From Deltaproteobacteria bacterium (GTDB lineage: Bacteria > Myxococcota > Polyangia > Polyangiales > B10-G4): DNA of 5,092 nucleotides. A model generated the notes under the pieces. The model had not been told where the DNA came from. It saw nothing but the letters and a program-made list of their open reading frames with translations, and ran no database searches. The stretch lies in the NCBI GenBank assembly GCA_019312705.1, contig JAFDCW010000413.1, forward strand, positions 1 to 5,092, written 5' to 3'. Positions 1-5,092 of this stretch are shown here, one piece after another. Both the position numbers and the translations under genes were made by a program. Every line of letters begins with the position of its first letter. Position 1 is the stretch's first letter.

Positions 1-1173
<1,173 letters not shown>

Positions 1174-1224
1174 CGTGCCCGAGGCTAGTGTAGAGCAAGC
1201 GGCCGCGCCACCCTGCCCCGAGGC

Positions 1225-1698
1225 TCAGTCGCAGCTGTCTTCGACGTTCTGGCGGGCCGTTTCGCAGTGCGTCTGGCCGTCATCACATTTGTCCGTGACG
1301 TCTGCGTGTTCTGGGTGCTCGTCGGCGATGTCGCAGATCCGATCCGCCAGGTCGCAGATGGCGTCACGGAGCTCCCCAGCGCGGCCGCAATCGGGCGCCG
1401 AAAGCTCGAGGGTGCCGCTTAGCTCTTGCACCAGCGCTAGGGCATCGTCGCCGTAGCCGTCCACGATGCCCTGCTGGTCCGGGCCGAGGGGCTGGACGAT
1501 CATCGCGCCGCTGTCCGATTCTTCGGCGCCGCCGACCTCACCGCCGGCCGAGGTGTCTGCGGTCGCGGCTTCCTGGCCCGCCATGCTGTTCGAACCGCCG
1601 CAGGCCGTCGCCAAGAGGGCCCCCGAGAGGGCCACGAAGAGGAAGGCGCGTGGGGCGGCTCGCTGCGTGATCGATCGTTTCGTGCGCGTCGTGTTCAT
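1225..1698 (-). CDS. Small six-cysteine lipoprotein, predicted disulfide-stapled helical hairpin
   Basis: This 157-residue protein belongs to no family I can name. Residues 1-32 are a lipoprotein signal peptide with a basic n-region (RTKR) and hydrophobic core (AFLFVALSGALLA), ending in the lipobox ATAC, with Cys33 as lipidation site. Gly at +2 would favour the outer membrane by the E. coli sorting rule. Residues 34-75 are low-complexity Gly/Ala/Ser/Glu. Residues 78-100 look helical. The C-terminal domain holds Cys104, 115, 122, 138, 145 and 156, whose spacing is an exact mirror image (11-7-16-7-11), fitting two antiparallel helices joined by three nested disulfides. The ATG at 1698 was chosen because AAGGA lies 7 bases upstream and the signal n-region is clean. 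ATGs at 1713 (GAGG 6 bases upstream) and 1725 (overlapping the previous stop) are alternatives. It probably shares a transcript with its neighbours. Confidence 0.85.
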   Translation of the reverse strand: MNTTRTKRSITQRAAPRAFLFVALSGALLATACGGSNSMAGQEAATADTSAGGEVGGAEESDSGAMIVQPLGPDQQGIVDGYGDDALALVQELSGTLELSAPDCGRAGELRDAICDLADRICDIADEHPEHADVTDKCDDGQTHCETARQNVEDSCD

Positions 1699-1705
1699 CG
1701 TGTCG

Positions 1706-1710
1706 TCCTT
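1706..1710 (-). promoter_or_regulatory. Ribosome binding site deciding the start of the six-cysteine lipoprotein
   Basis: AAGGA on the minus strand ends 7 bases before the ATG at 1698. A competing GAGG lies 6 bases before the in-frame ATG at 1713, which would add five residues (MKDDT), so the start is probable rather than certain. Confidence 0.55.
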
Positions 1711-1721
1711 CATGGCTCGCC

Positions 1722-2228
1722 TCATTCGCCGAGGGCTTCGCTCAAGAGCTTCTGATTGATTTCGAGGGCTTCGAAGTAGTCCCCGGCGGCCTCCCGGGGG
1801 CGGTCCTGGGCCTCCCGGGCCCGAGCCCGGGCGACCAGGAGGTTCACGGTGAAGACATCTTCGGCCTGCCCAAGATTCAATCCTTCGTCCGCCCGGTCCG
1901 CGGCGGCGCTCACATTGCCCGCAGCGAGCTCCACCTCCGCGAGGCGGTAGAGCAAATCCTGTTTGACCACGCGAGCATCCTCGGCGGCGACCGAAGTGGG
2001 CACCGGCCGGTCCACGGCGCTTCGCAACGATTGCCGGGCACCGTCCCAGTCCTCGTTGGTGATCGCCTGGTCTGCCGCGGTGTTGGCTTGCATCGCGCCC
2101 TCGACCCACGTCGCTCCCGGCTCTTCACTCGCCGCGCATCCCCAGGTGGCCATGGCGGCAGTGACGGCCACGAACCACGACACGGTTGAGAAGAGCGCGA
2201 GGGCGGAGCCGAAGGAGCGACGGGTCAT
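1722..2228 (-). CDS. TPR-like lipoprotein
   Basis: This 168-residue protein has an N-terminal export signal (MTRR n-region, long hydrophobic core) ending at Cys31 in the context ATWGC. Trp at -2 and Thr at -3 make this an atypical lipobox, so lipidation is probable but not certain. The mature part is alpha-helical and reads as about three tetratricopeptide-like helix pairs: roughly 49-75 (AADQAITNEDWDGARQSL), 87-119 (LLYRLAEVELAAGNVSAAAD) and 125-163 (ARAREAQDRPREAAGDYFEA). TPR units are protein-protein docking surfaces, so a scaffold or adaptor role in the periplasm or at a membrane is inferred. Its ATG overlaps the stop of the preceding membrane protein by 4 bp (ATGA), indicating translational coupling, and GAGAGG lies 8 bases upstream. 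The helix pairs were judged by eye. Confidence 0.85.
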   Translation of the reverse strand: MTRRSFGSALALFSTVSWFVAVTAAMATWGCAASEEPGATWVEGAMQANTAADQAITNEDWDGARQSLRSAVDRPVPTSVAAEDARVVKQDLLYRLAEVELAAGNVSAAADRADEGLNLGQAEDVFTVNLLVARARAREAQDRPREAAGDYFEALEINQKLLSEALGE

Positions 2229-2746
2229 CGGCGGTACCTCTCCCGAAGAGACCCGAGGACGGCGCCGCGGTAGCTGCCCATCGCCGAAGCGAGGGCCAGG
2301 CGGCCTTCTTCTCCCGGCCCGGCGGCCTGGGCCTGGGCGCGAAGCAGGGCGGCGGTCGGGGCCGGGAGCCTGGTCGCTGCCATGCCATCTATCGGGGCGG
2401 GTTCAGCCGAGATCACGGTCAGCATCGCGACGGCCGCAGCGGCCGCGAGGCCCCCCACCGGGAAGAGCCACTTCAGCCACCCGAGCCAAGGTGCGGTCTT
2501 CGCTTCTTCGTCGTTCTGTTGGGCCGGAACCTTCGCCTCGGCGAAGACGTCTCCGAGGATGGCGTCCATGCGCTCTTGGCCGAGTTCGTCTTCTCCGGCC
2601 GAATAGCGCAGAAGGGCTGCTGCCTCGAGGGCGTCATCGGGCAGCGCCGGGGCGCCCGCACCGCGGTCGAGGGCCCTCCTTAGGGCCTCGGCTTCGGCGA
2701 GCTCCTCCTGGCTCAGATCGTCATCGATTGGTTCCTGGTCGTCCAT
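2225..2746 (-). CDS. Acidic single-pass membrane protein, candidate anti-sigma factor
   Basis: This 173-residue protein has a very acidic N-terminal region (DDQEPIDDDLSQEELAEAEA) followed by helix-prone sequence to about residue 85. A tryptophan-rich boundary (WLGWLKW, 87-93) and one transmembrane segment (about 94-113) come next, then a basic C-terminal tail of about 60 residues ending RERYRR. Its place directly after an ECF-type sigma factor, and its topology of N-terminal cytoplasmic domain plus one span, match membrane anti-sigma factors that hold sigma until an envelope signal arrives. It has no cysteines, so the HxxxCxxC motif of zinc-containing anti-sigma factors is absent, and I recognise no defined anti-sigma domain. 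The function is therefore inferred from context. The ATG at 2746 has only a weak purine-rich upstream sequence. The gene overlaps the next by 4 bp, so the two are co-transcribed. Confidence 0.85.
   Translation of the reverse strand: MDDQEPIDDDLSQEELAEAEALRRALDRGAGAPALPDDALEAAALLRYSAGEDELGQERMDAILGDVFAEAKVPAQQNDEEAKTAPWLGWLKWLFPVGGLAAAAAVAMLTVISAEPAPIDGMAATRLPAPTAALLRAQAQAAGPGEEGRLALASAMGSYRGAVLGSLRERYRR
2237..2242 (-). promoter_or_regulatory. Ribosome binding site of the TPR-like lipoprotein
   Basis: GAGAGG on the minus strand lies 8 bases before the ATG at 2228, inside the last codons of the upstream gene. It supports this start and the ATGA overlap arrangement. Confidence 0.6.
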
Positions 2747-2797
2747 CGTCTCGAGGGGGTTCGTTCGTCGGTTTCAGTTCGAAGGTTTCGTGTCGCA

Positions 2798-2824
2798 GGT
2801 CTAGGAGGTCTAGGTGGTCTCTGG
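2798..2824 (-). repeat. Three 9-bp tandem units spanning the sigma factor stop codon
   Basis: On the plus strand the units are GGTCTAGGA, GGTCTAGGT and GGTCTCTGG. They cover the last codons, the TAG stop (2810-2812) and the first bases of the spacer before the candidate anti-sigma gene. Two units match at 8 of 9 bases and the third is diverged. Because the unit is a multiple of three, copy change would alter the short C-terminal tail or the spacer without shifting the frame. Confidence 0.6.
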
Positions 2825-3427
2825 AGCTTCGCCGATGCTCGATTCCCATTCGCGGCGAAATGCCCGGAGAGACCGGAGGATGAGCACGTCGAAGGTGCCG
2901 AGCTTGACCTCCATGGCCTCGGCGCACGCTTCCCTCGATTGGTCTTCGAGGAAGCGTAGCTCGATCGCGCGGCGGTATCTCGGGTTGAGGCGGTCCATGG
3001 TGTTCGTAATGGCTTCGGTGAGGCGTTCCTTCTCTGCCCGACCGCTCACCTCGGCGTCCGGGGACCCGGGCCCTTGCTGGAGCGGCGAGAGCAGTCCGTG
3101 GAAGTTCGCCAGCGCTCGGTTCGTTCTGCCTTTGACGCGGTGCATGTCAGTGGCCTTGTTCACCGCGACCCTCGCCAGCCAATACCAAACGCTCTTGCCC
3201 TGGTCTTCGTACCGGTCCATGCGCTCGAGGAAGGTGCGAAACACTTCGGAGAGCGCGTCCTCGGCGGCCTGGCGATTGCCGAGGCGCGGCATGAGGACCC
3301 GGCGGTAGAGCTCGGGGGCAAACCGTCCGTAGAGCTCCGCAAAGGCTCTTCGGTCGCCCTTTCGCGCGGCCCGGAGGCGCGTGCGCTCCCAGGCGAGGTT
3401 CTCCGGGTCGTTCCAGGCAGATTCCAC
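2810..3427 (-). CDS. ECF-type RNA polymerase sigma factor (sigma-70 family)
   Basis: This 205-residue protein has the two-domain build of extracytoplasmic-function sigma factors, at about the usual length. Sigma-2 spans about 25-99: AFAELYGRFAPELYRRV (core binding), AAEDALSEVFRTFLERM, then the -10 recognition and melting segment WYWLARVAVNKATDMHRVKGR in shortened form (about 81-101). A linker (102-131) leads to sigma-4 at about 132-195, with RLNPRYRRAIELRFLEDQS and a helix-turn-helix around EACAEAMEVKLGTFDVLILR that would bind the -35 element. It directs RNA polymerase to a small set of promoters, often including its own. The GTG at 3427 is the only plausible in-frame start, but the strong AAGGAG is 22 bases away and instead serves an out-of-frame ATG at 3441. 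It follows the VWA gene by 26 bp and precedes the candidate anti-sigma gene by 63 bp, the classic pair order. Confidence 0.93.
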   Translation of the reverse strand: MESAWNDPENLAWERTRLRAARKGDRRAFAELYGRFAPELYRRVLMPRLGNRQAAEDALSEVFRTFLERMDRYEDQGKSVWYWLARVAVNKATDMHRVKGRTNRALANFHGLLSPLQQGPGSPDAEVSGRAEKERLTEAITNTMDRLNPRYRRAIELRFLEDQSREACAEAMEVKLGTFDVLILRSLRAFRREWESSIGEAPETT

Positions 3428-3449
3428 GCGGCCGGGACCATACCGTAAT

Positions 3450-3455
3450 CTCCTT
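3450..3455 (-). promoter_or_regulatory. Strong ribosome binding site ahead of the sigma factor, matched to an out-of-frame ATG
   Basis: AAGGAG on the minus strand overlaps the TAA stop of the VWA gene (3454-3456). It lies 8 bases before an ATG at 3441-3439, which is ideal spacing, but 22 bases before the in-frame GTG (3427-3425) of the sigma factor. The ATG frame runs 93 codons inside the sigma gene and encodes a low-complexity product with no sigma features. Either the GTG is reached by coupling from the VWA gene, or one base is missing between 3441 and 3427 in this sequence or strain. Confidence 0.65.
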
Positions 3456-4875
3456 ACTGCCGATAAGGGCCGAAGACCCCCGGCTCGTGCATTCCTTCAC
3501 CGCGCAGATCGCTCACGACCAATCGGGTGAGCAGGTCGGCGAAATATTCGACGGCGACGCGGTCGGTATCGGCTTCCTGATGGGCATTGCCCACGCCGGA
3601 GTCGTCGGTGAGGTAGACATAGGGCGCCCCCGTGACCGAGCCCATGGCGCGGAAGAGGTACTCGACCTTGCGGTCCGCTCCGCTGGCCGCCACCGGGAGG
3701 ATGCGAATACCCCGGGCCGAGGCCTCGGCCATCGCGTTGCGCCAGTCGTAGCCGGCGTCGTGATAGAGCTTCGGCGGCGCGTCGGCGATCAATACGAGCA
3801 CGCGAGCCGCGTTGCCAGTGGACCAGTGCAGGCGGCCGAGGGACGCCGAGAGGCCGGCGTTCATATCCTCTGGATAGTCTCCCCCGCCGCTCGCCCGGAC
3901 CCCGGCCATCGCCCCGGCGAAGGCCCGGACATCTTCGGTGAACGCGATCTGTTGCACCACCTCGCGGTCCGTTCGGTCGCGATAGAATGTCGCCGCGACG
4001 CGGACCCGGGTCTCGGGAGACGCCTGGCGAATGCGCGTCACGATGTCGGTGACCTCTGCGTTCACGTAGCGCAGTTCGTCTTCCATCGAGCCGGTCACGT
4101 CGATGGCAAAGGCGAGGTCGAGGGCGGCGGGCATCGCCGTGTGCGTGCCTTCGAGGCGGAGGAGCACCTCACCGCCATCGCCGTGGGCCGGGACTTGGAA
4201 TGCGATGGTGCGGGTCGCCTGGCCGGCGGTGATGCGGGCGCTCGCGGGGCCGTGAAGCCCAGGCACGAGCACCCCCGGGTGGAAGTCGAAGATTCCGTCC
4301 GCGTGGGTACGGCCGGCGACGACTCCTTGGCCGATGGAGATGTCGACCTGGGCGTCGTTCACGGGCACCCCGCGCCCATCGACGACGCGGAAGCGCACCC
4401 GGCGGCTGGGGTCGATGCCGAGCTCCCTGCCGAAGTGCGATTGCCGAGAGAGGAAGTCGAGGTAGTTGTCACGCCGGTCGTGATCGCCGACCGACGCGGC
4501 GGTGAGCAGGGCGCGCTGTTGCTGGAAGGGCACCGGCTCCGGGGCCACGGAGATCTCCGTCACGGTCTCGACGGTGACCGTGCTGGTGGTCGTCGTCGTC
4601 ACCGCCGCGGCGCCATCTGCCCCCGATACGGTCACAGCCGGTTGACGGGGCACCGCCTCCTCGCTCTCAGCGTATCCGCCCGCTTCGGCGCCCACGGTTC
4701 GCCCATAGCCCCGCGGCCCGGCAGCGCCGTCGCCGGAGCCCATGCCGGCGGCCCTCGTTTCGCCGCCGCTGGACTCGGCGGCCTGGGTCAAATCGCTCCC
4801 GCCCCCCGAGTACGCGGCGGAACCGCCACAACCAATCGCAACCACTAGGAGAATCGACAGTTTCTTTGCACGCAT
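3454..4875 (-). CDS. VWA-domain lipoprotein with a beta-sandwich domain and low-complexity stalk
   Basis: This 473-residue protein begins MRAKKLSILLVVAIGC, a short lipoprotein signal with Cys16 as lipidation site and Gly at +2 (outer membrane by the E. coli rule). Residues 17-92 are Gly/Ser/Ala-rich and 93-106 Thr/Val-rich, a flexible stalk. Residues about 158-242 (VRFRVVDGRGVPVNDAQVDI, then RTHADGIFDFHPG) look like a carboxypeptidase-regulatory or Ig-like beta-sandwich. Residues about 252-452 form a von Willebrand factor A domain: the metal-site motif is DVTGS (Asp259, Thr261, Ser263), with Asp333 in GGGDYPED and Asp365 in LIADAPPK as further probable metal-site or core residues. VWA domains bind protein ligands through a divalent metal. 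No catalytic domain is attached, so an envelope or surface binding role is inferred. The ATG at 4875 was chosen over one 51 bases upstream because GGAGGT lies 7 bases before it and the signal peptide then starts correctly. Cys16 is the only cysteine. Confidence 0.92.
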   Translation of the reverse strand: MRAKKLSILLVVAIGCGGSAAYSGGGSDLTQAAESSGGETRAAGMGSGDGAAGPRGYGRTVGAEAGGYAESEEAVPRQPAVTVSGADGAAAVTTTTTSTVTVETVTEISVAPEPVPFQQQRALLTAASVGDHDRRDNYLDFLSRQSHFGRELGIDPSRRVRFRVVDGRGVPVNDAQVDISIGQGVVAGRTHADGIFDFHPGVLVPGLHGPASARITAGQATRTIAFQVPAHGDGGEVLLRLEGTHTAMPAALDLAFAIDVTGSMEDELRYVNAEVTDIVTRIRQASPETRVRVAATFYRDRTDREVVQQIAFTEDVRAFAGAMAGVRASGGGDYPEDMNAGLSASLGRLHWSTGNAARVLVLIADAPPKLYHDAGYDWRNAMAEASARGIRILPVAASGADRKVEYLFRAMGSVTGAPYVYLTDDSGVGNAHQEADTDRVAVEYFADLLTRLVVSDLRGEGMHEPGVFGPYRQ

Positions 4876-5018
4876 GACCGGCACCTCCGTCCCTTCCGAG
4901 ACAAATCGCGCCGGGGGGGCCCGCACTTACACGATGCACCCCGAATTCTCGTCCCTGCGGTGGCGCCTGGACCTCAATACGGGCGCCCCCCCCCAACATC
5001 AGCTACCTTCCCGTCGTC
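4876..5018. other. Divergent intergenic region with long G and C runs
   Basis: About 143 bp separate the start of the minus-strand cluster from the plus-strand lipoprotein start, so this should hold promoters in both directions. I could not identify convincing -35/-10 pairs of the housekeeping type or a recognisable ECF-type element on either strand. It contains a run of seven G (4913-4919) and one of nine C (4986-4994). GGGGGGGCCCG at 4913-4923 can pair with CGGG at 4980-4983 plus the C run, leaving a 2-base bulge and a 56-base loop. Confidence 0.5.
4883..4888 (-). promoter_or_regulatory. Ribosome binding site deciding the start of the VWA lipoprotein
   Basis: GGAGGT on the minus strand lies 7 bases before the ATG at 4875. 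This is the best ribosome binding site in the window and rules in favour of this start over the upstream ATG at 4926, which would put 17 polar residues ahead of the signal peptide. Confidence 0.85.
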
Positions 5019-5092
5019 GTGCGATCGATCTGGCTCAAGCGCTTCTGGCTCGTGACCGTCATCTGCGTGCCCCTGATAGCGGGCGGTTGCAA
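5019..5092 (+). CDS. Start of a divergent lipoprotein gene, cut by the right edge
   Basis: A GTG at 5019 opens a frame of 24 codons to the right edge. It encodes a textbook lipoprotein signal: basic and aromatic n-region (RSIWLKRFW), hydrophobic core (LVTVICVPLI) and lipobox AGGC, with Cys24 as predicted lipidation site immediately before the sequence ends. Nothing of the mature protein is visible, so its function cannot be stated. No good ribosome binding site precedes the GTG and no ATG lies nearby in frame, so the start is tentative. It is transcribed away from the VWA cluster and may share its control region. The call rests entirely on the signal-peptide pattern. Confidence 0.55.
   Translation, partial: MRSIWLKRFWLVTVICVPLIAGGC

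Noticed and set aside
1178..1224. Intrinsic terminator between the six-cysteine lipoprotein and the porin
   Set aside because: No stable hairpin followed by a T run is visible, so continued transcription into the porin is more likely.
1177..1225. Imperfect direct repeat GCCCGAGGCT / GCCCCGAGGCT in the spacer before the porin
   Set aside because: Too short and GC-biased to call an operator or attachment site. One copy touches the stop codon of the preceding gene.
1174..1227. Possible readthrough fusion of the six-cysteine lipoprotein to the porin, which share a frame with only the TGA between them
   Set aside because: A 17-codon gap without stops is expected by chance in GC-rich DNA, and the porin has its own signal peptide starting at its ATG.
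1814..1831. Perfect inverted repeat CCCGGGC-CCGA-GCCCGGG as a terminator
   Set aside because: It lies inside the TPR gene where it encodes alternating Ala-Arg, and no T run follows on either strand.
1225..2109. Long minus-strand frame extending the six-cysteine lipoprotein upstream to 2109
   Set aside because: The upstream part is the out-of-frame reading of the TPR gene, rich in Gly, Arg and Pro. The lipoprotein signal and ribosome binding site place the true start near 1698.
1963..2883. A 306-codon plus-strand frame across the TPR, membrane-protein and sigma genes
   Set aside because: Arg/Pro/Gly/Ser-rich composition typical of antisense reading in high-GC DNA; it crosses three well-supported genes on the other strand.
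3487..4848. A 453-codon open frame on the plus strand opposite the VWA gene
   Set aside because: It is the antisense shadow of a GC-rich gene. The product is low in hydrophobic structure and has no recognisable domain, while the minus strand has a clear VWA domain, signal peptide and ribosome binding site.

Overview
The window is GC-rich (by eye about two-thirds G+C). It carries five complete genes packed head to tail on the minus strand, a sixth minus-strand gene cut by the left edge, and the first 24 codons of a plus-strand gene at the right edge. Relaxed lipoboxes, several lipoproteins in one cluster, an ECF-type sigma factor, acidic low-complexity linkers and a VWA lipoprotein behind a glycine/serine/threonine-rich stalk suggest a Gram-negative myxobacterium-like organism (Myxococcota/Deltaproteobacteria, Polyangiales-like). 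That placement is an inference from style, not from a marker gene.

Layout, read right to left in the direction of transcription. A VWA-domain lipoprotein (4875 to 3454) starts after a strong ribosome binding site. It is followed 26 bp later by an ECF-type sigma factor (3427 to 2810, GTG start), then after 63 bp by an acidic single-span membrane protein in the usual anti-sigma position (2746 to 2225). A TPR-like lipoprotein (2228 to 1722) overlaps that gene by 4 bp (ATGA). Next is a small lipoprotein with six cysteines in mirror-symmetric spacing (1698 to 1225), then after 51 bp an outer-membrane porin of the phosphate-selective porin O/P type with an Asp-Thr repeat linker (1173 to beyond position 1). 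About 143 bp of divergent intergenic DNA (4876 to 5018) separates this probable operon from the plus-strand lipoprotein fragment.

How the genes may work together (inference): the sigma factor and the membrane protein next to it look like an envelope-signalling pair, and the other four minus-strand products are all predicted to be exported, three as lipoproteins and one as an outer-membrane barrel. A transcriptional switch controlling, or sensing through, a set of envelope proteins is the simplest reading. No ligand, partner or target promoter can be read from the sequence.

The most striking signal is the mirror-symmetric cysteine spacing (11-7-16-7-11) of the small lipoprotein, which predicts a helical hairpin stapled by three nested disulfides. 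The Asp-Thr repeat porin and an out-of-frame ATG with the better ribosome binding site just ahead of the sigma factor also deserve a second look. No tRNA, rRNA, CRISPR array, insertion sequence or convincing intrinsic terminator was seen.
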